From Nageia nagi (taxonomy: Eukaryota > Pinophyta), in the NCBI GenBank assembly GCA_050084985.1, contig JBITNC010000001.1, positions 129,208,001 to 129,272,000 of the forward strand: a stretch of 64,000 nt of DNA, read 5' to 3'. The stretch's first letter is position 1. Each line of letters opens with the position of its first letter. The position numbers were made by a program, and so were the translations under genes. Under the pieces are notes generated by a model that did not search any database, was not told the origin of the DNA, and worked only from the letters and a program-made list of their open reading frames with translations. Below, piece by piece: positions 12,145 through 22,480 of the stretch.

Positions 12145-12725
12145 TATGATCTGATCTCTCGTTGGCCTCATCTTTACATTTCAGAATGCTCCACTTATCG
12201 ACTTTGGATATTTAATCACTCCTTGATGATGTCATCATTTTTAGGACCTAGTTTCACTCAAAAATGTGAACATCATTCTCCTTGTGATGTCATCTTCCTA
12301 CTTCTAAAATGCTTGACTTACCGGCTTTAGATATTTGATCACTCCTTGATGATGTCATCATTTTTGGGACCCAGTTTCACTCAAAAATATGAACATCGTT
12401 CTCCCTATGATGTCATCTTCATACTTCCAAAATGCTCGATTTACCAGTTCCAGATATTTGATCACTCCTTAATGACATCATCACTTTTGGGACCTGGTTT
12501 CACTAAAAAATGTGAACATCATTCTCCCCATGCTGTCATCTTCCTACTTCCAAAATGCTCGACTTACCAGCTTTGGATATTTGATCACTCCTTGATGATG
12601 TCATCATCTCTGAAACCTAGTTTCACTCAAAAATGTGAACATTGTTCTCCCTATGATGTCATCATCTCTACATTATGGAATGCTTTACTCACCAGCTTCG
12701 GCTATTTGATCACTCTTTACTGACC
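12145..12725 (+). repeat. tandem array of ~122-bp units in U3 of the element B 5' LTR
   Basis: Markers of the form GGATATTTGATCACTCCTT recur near 12206, 12329, 12451, 12575 and 12700. Each unit contains TGATGATGTCATCAT, an imperfect palindrome with a TGATGTCA core, and a second GATGTCATC. The repeated palindromes in U3 look like an enhancer array, perhaps bZIP-type, but binding is inference. The same array is in the 3' LTR (about 28440-29010). Confidence 0.8.
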
Positions 12726-13045
12726 TCATCATCTCTGGAACCCAGGCTTTTCTACAACTGAGTTTTATCATTTCCTTCCAGAATGCTCTACTCACTGGCT
12801 CCAGCCTTTTTACTCACCCATGCTAACATCATCATCTTCGAACCTGGTTTTTACCAAAATGCGACTATCTTATCCTCTATGACATCATCATTTCATTCCG
12901 GAACACTTTATCTATTGACTCTGGTCTGTTTTGTTTATTCCAGAAAAACTCCTGGGGATCTTAAAATGAACTCATGATTGCAAGTAAAATACATCAGGGC
13001 TTCAATAAAGAATTTATTATATTATTGGATCAATCTTTTTGAACA

Positions 13046-13054
13046 TATATAAAA
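13046..13054 (+). promoter_or_regulatory. TATA box of the element B 5' LTR
   Basis: TATATAAAA follows the array and an ATTGGATCAAT (CAAT-like) stretch about 20 bases upstream. It is conserved in the other LTR at 29333-29341. Transcription would start roughly 30 bases downstream. Confidence 0.55.
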
Positions 13055-13964
13055 CAAGTGGTCTTACAACCCTTGTCATTAAAAAAAAAAATGACCATAG
13101 AGCGACCATTCTAATGTTAATATATAATCGCTAAAAAATCGGTGACGATCCATGAACAGTTGAACAACAAACAAATCTAAGCCTAGAATAGCCTAGTACG
13201 TATAATTTGTAATCATGGATACAGATGGAAGATAACAACACCTCAAAATTTAGTTCGAGAGGTTATCTGAAATCTTAGAACGCCAAAACAAATGCATAAC
13301 AAACCTTAAAGCTTATAAATTGAAGTTTTGTATGTGAACAAAGGACCCAATCTTACTATAGCAAAGCTTTGCTGAAATCAAATTAGGAGATTATTAGCAA
13401 AAGGTTGTAAGTTTGATCAATAGCAAATCTCATATTAATTGTACTTCCATATTATGTTATTCATTTGCTGATTAATATGTATGAACAGGTATGCTTTTGA
13501 TGCTTTGTTCATTTTCTATGTGCAGGGTCAATATAGAAAAAGAACGACGAAAGTAAGCATGAAAGAGAACAACAAGGAATACACAAAAAACACTACAAAA
13601 TTCTATGAAGATTACTCCAATGCATACAAAGTCGATCATCGATGATTCAAAGATCGGTTAACGACGATTCACCAGATTGATAACAAAGGCCAAAGGTTTA
13701 CAACAAACATAATGATGGCATAGAGAATGTAGAGTTGTGCTTCAATCATTATTGATCCGCACTAATTGTTATCAATCCACAACGATTGCTGTTGATGTGA
13801 TTACAACCAGATCAATAAAAACTCGCTTTTTATATTCAAATACTTTACGATACAATATCATTATTATTATCGATGTGTATTGTTGAATATGTTCATGATT
13901 AATTATGTTGAATGGTTTATCTTTCTAAATTGTATTTTAGGTTCATAATTTGATATACACAATC

Positions 13965-13984
13965 TGGTGCTAGAAGGAGGGCCC
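13965..13984 (+). other. element B primer-binding site
   Basis: TGGTGCTAGAAGGAGGGCCC starts three bases after the LTR end. TGG pairs with the CCA of a tRNA. The same sequence is in element A (35041-35061, minus) and, altered, in C (48241 on). I could not assign the tRNA. Confidence 0.75.
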
Positions 13985-14556
13985 CTTGCATGCATTTCAG
14001 AAAATTGAAGCAAAATAGGATCAAATGCACATTGTTTTGGTTTTATTTTTAAATCTATTTGCATCTTATGGAAAGACATACTAACTTACTCTGTTTGATC
14101 TGTTGATTTGTTTTGTTTGCTATGTTCTCTAGATCGTTGACGATCGTACTAAAGTCAGCAATGATTGCTATGAAATTGTCAATGATCTCTGAAAAATAGG
14201 TATGTTTTCTAATTTAACCTAGTTACAGTAAGTGTAATTATATATTTAAAATGATAGTCAGTAAAACTGTGTGTGATCTCTCTGCTTAGAGTGCATTTAG
14301 GAAATGGGTAGTGAAAAGGTTAAATGCATTTGTTATTAATTTATTTTATGTATAATGTTATGTATTTATTTTTAATGTTTTGGGTTAAGGGTACATATAC
14401 ATTAAATACTTTTTATCTTGTATAATTATGCTCTCCCTTTGTGCTTCATGCGATCTAAGGTGACCAGAATAGACATGATAAGAGGGGGTAATTAATTATT
14501 ATTTTTTTTTATATTCACATTATCATTAATTTGGTTAATTTATCCACATATAATCA

Positions 14557-14620
14557 CCTCTTACCAAGTCTGCCCTTACCACTCCATTGGAGGTTGAAGG
14601 GATATGTGACTAGTAAGAGG
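14557..14620 (+). ncRNA. leader hairpin module, copy 1 (element B)
   Basis: Nested pairing: CCTCTTAC (14557-14564) with GTAAGAGG (14613-14620); AGTC with GACT just inside; CCCTT (14573-14577) with AAGGG (14597-14601); CTCC with GGAG around an ATT loop (14582-14592). The arrangement recurs in copies 2 and 3 and in element C. I propose a cis-acting RNA structure in the genomic transcript. Confidence 0.6.
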
Positions 14621-14893
14621 AGGTAATTTACTACATTTAATATTTTAAAGGAGTAAATGAATCGCACTTAATTTGGAATGAACCTAAGGTAAATAAGTTA
14701 GGTTTTTGGGTAGCATAAATCATACTAAAAAAGTTAATGAATTGGGGGAATTCGAATACATTAAGTACTTTCACTTGACAAAGTATGCTCTCACTTTTGT
14801 GCTTTATGCGATCTTAAGTGATTAGAAATAAGTTAAGTGAAAAAGGTAAAACTTATTCACATTTCATTTTTGGAAATATACTGCACATTAAAA

Positions 14894-14955
14894 CTCTTAA
14901 AGATGTCTACCCTTACCACTCCATTGGAGGTCGAAGGGATATGTGACTCTTGGAG
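14894..14955 (+). ncRNA. leader hairpin module, copy 2 (element B)
   Basis: The inner stems are kept: CCCTT (14910-14914) with AAGGG (14934-14938), and CTCC/GGAG around ATT. The outer CCTCTTAC/GTAAGAGG stem is replaced by AACTCTTAAAG on one side and GACTCTTGGAGG on the other, so this is the divergent copy. Confidence 0.5.
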
Positions 14956-14999
14956 GAGTAATTGAACCTCACTTAACTAATTTATTTACACTTAATGGC

Positions 15000-15061
15000 T
15001 TCTTACTAAGTCTGCTCTTACCACTCCATTGGAGGTCAAAGAGATATGTGACTAGTAAGAA
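15000..15061 (+). ncRNA. leader hairpin module, copy 3 (element B)
   Basis: TTCTTAC (15000-15006) pairs with GTAAGAA (15055-15061), CTCTT (15015-15019) with AAGAG (15039-15043), and CTCC with GGAG. Compared with copy 1, two stems changed on both sides (CCCTT/AAGGG to CTCTT/AAGAG; CCTCTTAC/GTAAGAGG to TTCTTAC/GTAAGAA), which preserves pairing. Confidence 0.6.
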
Positions 15062-15762
15062 GAGGGAATTTATCACACATAATACTTCCACAGCTGGAAG
15101 GGGTTAATGAACATCATTAATATGGATAATGAATCACATTATAATTAAAAAGAACAATGGGGTTTACTAAGGTCAATACTCACTTAAAATAAACTTTGAT
15201 TGCATCACATTAAGATTGAGATAAGTAAATGGACATGAATGTTTGGGAGGGTAGCATGCATAAATGTATCTTACTTGTTTAAATGCATTTCATAAAGGCC
15301 TTAAGAAATAATTGAACATTAACGGGTTGGATGTCGCTACCAACCGTTAATTCTTACTTCTTTGTAACCACCGACATAATGCACTTGAAACCATAGAGCC
15401 AGTTACACTTGGAAGTGATGACCAAGGTAAATTTCCTTTAGGTAGGAGTCAAAAAAGAGACTCATCTAGAACCAAGCCAAAAGCCATAGAAACTTGCAAA
15501 TGTTAGAATTACCCAACCTACCTTGTTTAACACTTGACTAGTCAAAACAAACTAGGAAAATTAAAAAGATTAAAAATAAACAACTTATATCGTTCATTTA
15601 ATTTAGATATTAAAAATATGTGAAAAAGCTAAAAAAGATAATCACATCGTTAAAATTAAGTTTGCATATAGGATGTTTGTGCATTAAATTGTTTTCTCGA
15701 AAATATAATTTAAAAGATAAAATAGAGTTTCTTGTTTGCGATGTTTATTTATGATATTTAAA

Positions 15763-17070
15763 ATGGTTCAAAATAGAAGTATGATCGCTAAGAAAATGCG
15801 AGAACATCCATTTGAAATGCAAGAAATAGATTCAGACAACATGGATTTGATAGAATATTCAGTTAGGAGGCCACCTCCTTTAGATGAATCAAATTCACGG
15901 GTAGTTCGTTATGTAGATAAAGATGGTGATTATGGTTATCTTCAATCTAGATCACAAAAACAAATTATAGATAATCCTCTCGTAAGGAATGGAATGCAAG
16001 TGTTAGAGGAAGAATTGATTGAAATTCATCATCACCTAGCTAATCATAGGGGTATTCCTAAGATGTCTTTTAGTTTATCAGGAGATGTAGAAAGAATAGA
16101 CCAAAAACTTGATAACCTAGAAATTGACGAGGCTAAATCTTAGGTTGGAACCATAGCAGTACCACAGACTGAGCCTTATAAAATTAAATATGAAAGAATT
16201 AGTAATCAATTATTAGATGGTCAAAGAGTCAGTTCTTCAATTCAAAAGGAGGGATCTTCTTTTTCTTTTGAATTAGGAAGAAAGGGAGCATCAATAAAAC
16301 AAATGGATAAATCTTATTCCACAAAAGAAGGATCAAATAGAAGGACATCTAAGTTTCAAATAGAAGAGATACCTTCTTATGAAGAACTACAAAAATGAAA
16401 ATTATATAAAACAATAGCTGGTAAAATATTCACAGAAGTATATGCTGAGGATATTAAAAGGGCTGCAGACATGCAATATATCCTAGAGGAAGAAAAAAGA
16501 AAAGTCGATGAACTTATCAAATTGCAAGAACAAGAGGATAAATTAAAAGAAATGGAAGATAAATTTCTTAGAGATAAAAGAAAATTCATAGAACAAGAAC
16601 AAGCAAAGAAAGAAAGAAATGAGTTCTTGGAACAAGAAAAGAAAAGACTTCATAAAGAGCATGAGATTCAACTTCGTTTACAAGAATTACAATTTAAAAA
16701 ATTAGAAAATAAAAAAATCAAAAGGGAACAATATTTACGTATTGAGAAAGAAAAACAAAGACAGTGGGATGAATATCAAAAAATAAGGAATTTAAAATCA
16801 AAAACTCCTAAAGGAAGTCAAATACAAAGATATCGACATCCTTACTTAGATAAACAAGAAGCGCTGGATAGAGAGACAGCCATTTTATTACAAAAGGAAA
16901 GGGAAAAGGAATTAGAACTTCAAAAATTATATGATAAACAAAAGTAAGATTCTATTAGAAGTTGGGTTGAACAAAACCAAAATCAAATAAAACAACCTGA
17001 TTATAAGGGAAAATATCTACATGAAAAGGGGATATCCCAAAAACCTCCTAGAATCCCTATTCTGCAATGA
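15763..17070 (+). pseudogene. element B pre-gag region with coiled coil
   Basis: The first ~435 codons of gag-pol precede the recognisable gag domain. The N-terminal 120 residues are mixed and charged (RRPPPLDESNS, EELIEIHHHLANH). A segment EIPSYEELQK is conserved in element A as EIPSFAELEAK. Then about 16471-16950 encodes a highly charged Lys/Glu/Gln heptad-type stretch (EEEKRKVDELIKLQEQEDKL) that should form a long coiled coil. Extra coding sequence before gag is known in Ogre elements, but I cannot claim homology. Stops at 16141 (CAG to TAG), 16396 and 16945 break it; element C is open at these three positions. Confidence 0.75.
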
Positions 17071-18600
17071 CATTTACCTCTTAAAATATTACCTCCACCA
17101 CCGTTAGAAATTCCTTCTAACTATGAGTCTTACATTTCAAGATCAATTTCAAAAAAGGATCCAAATACTCAGAAATATCATAGGCACACTCAAGGTCATA
17201 GAACCGATCAAGAATTAGAAAACTTTATGAAGGATTTTATAAATCGAGAAATGAATGTTCAAGGACTTCAAAAGTTAAATTACAAGAATATTTGTAATGA
17301 GCCTATTCATCCAAGTGTTCCAAAAAAGAAACTACCATATAGGTTTGAATTTCCTAAAATAGAGCCATTTAAAGGAAGGGAAGACCCCAAAGAACATTTG
17401 AGAAAATTTACATTTTCTAGTTATCAGATAGCCAATAATGATTCATTAATGTTATGTATATTTCCTATGACACTCGCAGGCCAAGCTTTGGACTGGTATA
17501 ATAGTTTACCTATGCATAGTTTACATACGTTTGAACAATTGGCTAATCAATTTCTTGAACATTTTAGAATCAATATTAAAGAAAAATCTTCAATTACAGA
17601 TCTTATGAGATTACAACAATTTCCTGATGAAACCATACAAGATTACATCTCAAGATGGCAGGCTATACTCACTAGTATGCCTTATACAATACCATAAGAA
17701 GAATTGGTTAAATTATTTAGCCAAAGCTGTTTAAGACCAATAGCTAGTGTTCTCCAAATTCAACAACATAAAACTTTTGAAGAAGCTATTGCTCAGGTAG
17801 TATTTATAGAAAGAGTTAAAATTCAATATGGAGAGCTAAAACTCAAGAAAAAAGAATACAAAAAAGGTAATCAAAATGAGAACATTAGTAAACAACCACA
17901 AAATAATCAAATAGCTACAAGAAAATTGTGGTCCTTCTTCAAAAATAAAAGAAAGTGCTGAACCTAAACCTAAAAGAAATTTGACCCCATTATCAAAACC
18001 ATTAGTTGAAATACTTAAAAAGTTATGTGATAATGGTATGATTACATTACCTGATATAAGGCCTAAAAATCCTAATGATAAAGAAAGTAAATGGTATAAG
18101 AAAAATGAATTTTGTGCTTATCATAGGCAAAATGGACATAATACAAATATATGTCGAACTTTACAGCACAAAATTCAAGACTTGATAGATAATCGAAAGA
18201 TAAATGTGGATAATCTTGTTGTACCTTTAAATCAAAATCTAGGGATATATCAAAACCCCTTACCTTCACATCAGGCTAATAATGTGGCAACTATCCCAAA
18301 TCAACTAAACTATACAGGGGATAATAAGGATATACCGCTTATAGAAACTATATATGATTCGATACATATGATTGGTATAGCCATAAGAGCACAACAATAT
18401 CAGAATAAATAGGATAATCCTCAAAAAAATCAATCAACATCAAACCTAATTAATATACAACATATACCTCCTTTGCAACAACCTAAAGTTTTGATAAAAG
18501 GTGCTCTTCAACTACAGTTAAAAATGTCTCTAGTAAAGATGACCTTATTTGAATTATTACAACAGTCTGAGAGTTATAGGGAAGCTATGAATCAAATTCT
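17071..18600 (+). pseudogene. gag: element B gag core and zinc knuckle
   Basis: The retrotransposon gag domain spans about 17240-17700, with ICNEPIHPSVPKKKLPYRFE, GREDPKEHLRKF, MTLAGQALDWYNSLP and YISRWQAILTSMPYTIP. It is the capsid-forming part of the protein. Near 18110-18160 follows a knuckle C-x2-H-x4-H-x4-C (CAYHRQNGHNTNIC), the variant spacing typical of Tat/Athila-type gag rather than CCHC. Stops occur at 17695 (CAA to TAA) and 18410 (TAG, shared with C at 58042), and a frameshift near 17910-17950 where B lacks sequence present in C. Confidence 0.88.
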
Positions 18601-18613
18601 ATAAGAAATTCAA

Positions 18614-19165
18614 GTGGATATTAGTAATCCCAATAACTTCATTTCAATAGTTGAAAGTTTGAGAATATCTCAACAACCTAGTATCACCTTCTACGAACAA
18701 GAAAAATTAAATAACGATGGACCAGGCGGACTTGATCCACCCTTACACATAATTGGTAAGGTAGATGGAAAATTATTTAAAAGAATTTTAATAGATGAGG
18801 GTTCAGCCATAAATATAATTTCAGACACTACATATAAAAATTTGAATTTACCAGAATCAATTATCTTAGCTCCTTTGCAAATTAGAGCTTTTAATGATGC
18901 AGTGTGTTCAACCTTGGGATCGATAGTGCTGCCAATTACAGTAGGTGCTAAAACCGTTCAAACTTTATTACATATAATTGAAGGAAATATTATACAATAT
19001 AATGTTCTTTTAGGACGTCCATGGATTAGAGAAATGCAATGTGTTCCATCAACTTATCATGGATGTTTAAAGTACATCTACAAGGATAAAGTTCATTGTG
19101 TTTTTAAAGACCCAAATCCTTATTCACATTGTAATTTAATTTTTGATACAAATGAAGTGACATAA
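18614..19165 (+). pseudogene. element B aspartic protease
   Basis: Retropepsin-like domain. It holds HIIGKVDGKLFKRILIDEGS, a hydrophobic NIIS, then STLGSIVLPITVG and the C-terminal YNVLLGRPWIREMQCVPSTY. The catalytic aspartate is at 18794-18796. The residue after it is Glu (Asp-Glu-Gly-Ser) where most retropepsins have Thr or Ser. The same DEG is found in elements A and C, so it is a family trait, not a mutation of this copy. It would process the Gag-Pol polyprotein. Bounded by stops at 18602 and 19163. Confidence 0.85.
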
Positions 19166-20458
19166 CCATCTCCCAATCTATCAACTATCTTAATGAACAA
19201 AAACATGAATCAATCTGAATTCATAAAAGTAAGAAATGATATAGTTACACAAGATAAAGATACTTGGGAAAACGTTGCTAAAACTTTAGATGAAAATCAT
19301 GGAGCGTCCTCATCCAAACAATTAAATACTACATATAATAATAACTCATCCAATGAATATCTAGTAAAGATTAAATTAAGGGATTTAGGGATGGGAGAAT
19401 ATGATATAGATGATGTGGTATTTAGTATACCTTCATCACAAGAAATGGGAAGATTATCTGAATCACCTAGTGTGATTGGACAAATAGTGCCTTTAGGAGA
19501 AGTACCTAATCAGACAATGTTCATCTATGTGGGAATAGTATATCCTATATCAACAATATCCAATCAAATTTATGAAAGATATTTCAATAATGATATGAAA
19601 TATTTATCGCCATGTTTAAGAACATTTGTCTTAAATTATTTTAACAAATGTAATTGGCAAGGATGAGGATTGGGTCGATATGAACAAGGTCATCGAGAAA
19701 TAATTGAATTACAATACCAAGATCCTACTGATAAAAGTGGATTACGTTATAAGAATGGATATAAAAATCTTAATAAATTAGGAAATTTAGAAGAAGAAAT
19801 TTTGGATTATAATGAAGAAACCTTAGAGAAAAAATCCATAATACAAGAAGTTGCTGATATAAGTGAAGGACAATTAAATGAAATGGATGTCTTAGAAGGT
19901 GTCAAAAGGCTCTTTATTAATAATATTGAGCCACTATGGAGTCATTTGGGTTTACCAAGACATATACAAAAATAAATAAATAAAAATGTCGAATCATCAA
20001 TCATTTCATATGCATACACACCATCGGTAAATATGGTTACAATAAAAGAGAATGATATTGAAGATCAAAATAATGAACGAATAGATGAAGTTAACGAAAA
20101 TCAAAATTTAATCAAAATAATAGTCGATACTTCTATAGATGAAATGATTGCTAATTTCTCTCTTATATCATCTAATCCTTTGGTACATGAATTCAAAAAT
20201 GTAGATCACATACTTGGTTCCTATGAAAGTCAAGTATGCACGAATAAACAAACTCAAGAATACGATGAAGAATATAGTATTAATGACAATAGCTGGATAC
20301 CAGTACCAAATCAATTAGAATAAGGGTCACATATGCTTACTGAAAAGGTTATAGAAATAAATATTAGTAATGATCCTCAAAATCCTAAAATTATTCAATT
20401 AGGAGAAAACCTCACAGAAAATGAACAAGAAAAAATTATAACCTTATTAAAAGAATGA
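19166..20458 (+). pseudogene. element B protease-RT linker with G-patch
   Basis: About 430 codons between protease and RT. The centre carries NKCNWQG then GLGRYEQGHREIIE and, further on, a KSGL(R)Y, which in C reads WQGRGLGRYEQG ... KSGLGY. That is the glycine-rich pattern of a G-patch, an RNA-associated module also found after the protease in some retroviruses. In B a TGA at 19664 sits inside it where C has CGA. Around it lie acidic segments of unknown role (DLGMGEYDIDDVVFSIPSSQ; YDEEYSIND). Stops at 19973, 20321 and 20456 also interrupt it. Confidence 0.7.
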
Positions 20459-21172
20459 GAAAAGGTATTTGCATGGTCATATGTAGACATGCCTGGGATA
20501 GATCCTAAGTTAGTAGTACATAATTTAGCATTAAATCCTAATGCTAAACCCATTAAACAAAAATTACGTAAGATGCATCCTACTATAGCATTAATGGTAA
20601 AAGAAGAACTCCAAAAATTATTAGAAACCAAATTTATATAACCTATAGATTATTCAGATTGGATATCTAATATGGTACCTATGAAAAAACCAAGTGGAAA
20701 AATAAGAATATGCACAGATTTTCATGATCTTAACAAAGCTTGTCCTAAAGATGATTTCCCACTACCTAGCATCAATAATCTGGTAGATTCAACAGCAAGA
20801 CATGATATGTTATCATTGATGGATGGGTTTTCTGGTTATAATCAAATAAAAATAGCTACTGAAGATCAACATAAAATGACTTTTATAACTCCTTGGGGTA
20901 CCTTTTATTATAAAGTTATGCCTTTTGGATTGAAAAACATCGGGGCAACTTATCAAAGAGCTATGACTTATATATTTCATGACTATATGCACGACATAGT
21001 AGAAGATTATGTCGATGATTTGTTGGTTAGATCTAAATATCGAGTAGATCATGGAAAAGATCTAATTAAAGTCTTAGATAGATTATTAGAACATAAAGTA
21101 AGGTTAAATCCAAAAAAATGTGTTTTTGGTGTAACTTCAGGAAAATTATTAGGATTTATTGTGTCTCGATGA
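20459..21172 (+). pseudogene. element B reverse transcriptase
   Basis: Gypsy-type RT: VFAWSYVDMPGIDP at the start, NMVPMKKPSGKIRICTDF, LNKACPKDDFPLP, MLSLMDGFSGYNQI, TFITPWGTFYYKVMPFGLKN and the catalytic YVDD (21008-21019). It copies the element RNA into DNA in the virus-like particle. The last residues, LNPKKCVFGVTSGKLLGF, are the usual thumb start. Stops at 20639 (CAA to TAA) and 21170 (TGA, shared with C at 60799) make it non-functional. Confidence 0.92.
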
Positions 21173-21619
21173 GGAATTGAAATAAATCCTAGTAAAGTGA
21201 AGGCAGTAGTAGATATGCCACCTCCTGCAAATCTAAAACAATTACAAAGTTTACAGGGCAAATTACAAGCCATTAGAAGGTTTATAGCTCAACTTTCTGA
21301 TAAATGTAAACCATTTACAAAATTATTAAAAAAGGGGATAAAATATCATTGGGGCAAAGAGCAACAAGATGCATTTGATGAAATTAAAAGATATTTATTA
21401 TCTCCTCCTATCTTAAGTCCACCAAGAAAAGATGTACCCTTTTTGTTATATATTTCAGCTACTGAAACTACCTTAGGAACAATGCTTGCTCAAAAGAATG
21501 AACATAATAAAGAGCAAGCTATATATTATTTGAGTAGAACCCTAGTGAGCTATGAGATTAAGTATATATATTTGGAAAAATTATGTCTTGCTGTCATTTT
21601 TGCTACTAAAAAACTTTGA
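21173..21619 (+). pseudogene. element B RT connection and RNase H
   Basis: Continues from RT with VKAVVDMPPPANLKQLQSLQ and the thumb/connection GKLQAIRRFIAQLSDKCKPF, then the RNase H-like domain FLLYISATETTLGTMLAQ and YYLSRTLVSYEIKYIYLEKL. Its usual first catalytic aspartate (Y-x-D-A-S type) reads YISATE here and YISATK in element C, so this first RNase H has lost the canonical Asp in both copies. A TGA at 21617 (CGA in C) ends it before HYMLNHTTYVISKVDPLKY. Confidence 0.8.
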
Positions 21620-22480
21620 CATTATATGCTTAATCATACAACATATGTTATTTCTAAAGTAGATCCATTGAAATATATGATGAATAAAACTTATCAAAAC
21701 TCAAGAATTATAAAGTGGATAATGCACTTAACTGAATTTGATTTACATTTTATTAGACAAAAGTCAATAAAAGGACAAGTAATTGCTGATTATCTCACTG
21801 AGGCTCCATTGCAAGATGATAAACCACTTGTAATTGAATTACCTGATAATGAAGTGTTTCAATTAGATGAAATTGAAATACCTACAGAACTTGAAAATGA
21901 TTAGGATATGATAATACAATTTGATGGTTCTCGATGTGAACAAGGTGGTGGAGTAGGTGTTGTATTCATAACACCGCAAGGTATCCCTATACCTTATTCA
22001 TTTAAACTAAAATTTCCTTGTACTAATAATAATACAGAATATGAAACTTTGATATTAGCATTAAAAACTGCTATTAAATTAAAACTTAAAAGAATAAAGC
22101 TCATTGGAGATTCTTTACTTATTGTAAATCAAGTGAAAGGAATTTATCAATGTAAAGAGCCTTTACTTCAAAAATATAAAGCGTTAGTTAAAGAATTATT
22201 AAAATCTTTTGACCGATTTCTTATAGAAGCAACACCAAGATCATCTAATAGATTTGCAGATGCTATAGCTTCTATTAGATCTCTTATCCCAGAGGATCCT
22301 AAACAATCTTCAATTCAAGTTGAGATAATTCAATTATCTCAATCATCGTTACAACAGGAAGAGGAAGAAAAAAATGTATTAAATTTTGACATAAATGATA
22401 AAGATAATTGGTATAAAGAATTGATAGACTTTTTAAAATTTGGAAACCTTCCTGCAAACCTTAATAAATCAGCACGATGA
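21620..22480 (+). pseudogene. element B second RNase H (aRNH)
   Basis: After a tether (HYMLNHTTYVIS ... KGQVIADYL) comes a second RNase H from about 21908: IQFDGSRCEQGGGVGVVF (first Asp), NNTEYETLILAL (Glu), LIGDSLLIVNQVKG (Asp) and NRFADAIAS (last Asp). All four catalytic acidic residues are visible. A second RNase H of this type between RNase H and integrase is known from the Tat lineage. As the first domain lacks its canonical Asp, this one may be the active RNase H. Stops at 21902 (TGG to TAG by comparison with C) and 22478. Confidence 0.88.

Larger units (their letters stand above)
11875..13961 (+). repeat. element B 5' LTR (2087 bp)
   Basis: Begins TGTAGACACTTAAAAATAAA and ends ...TTTGATATACACA. 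U3 contains a (TAAA)n run, then a tandem array of ~122-bp units (12145-12725), then the promoter. Open frames at 12124-12977 are by-products of the array and not genes. The TG side lies against GATTC of A; the CA side lies two bases before the primer-binding site. Confidence 0.93.
13985..15762 (+). other. element B leader with three structured modules
   Basis: 1.8 kb without a coding run. It contains three copies of a hairpin-forming module (14557-14620, core 14910-14938, 15000-15061), and CGATCGTTGACGATCG-like palindromic motifs at about 14130-14180. The whole leader is collinear with the leader of element C (48261-48899 plus 54116-55348). At 14535-14541 it shows the uninterrupted site into which element E inserted in C. 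Confidence 0.75.

Noticed and set aside
12124-12977. Open reading frames of 64-125 codons in the B 5' LTR (and 28509-29009 in the 3' LTR)
   Set aside because: They follow the ~122-bp array, and their proteins are repeats of the same unit; differences between the two LTRs do not respect codons.
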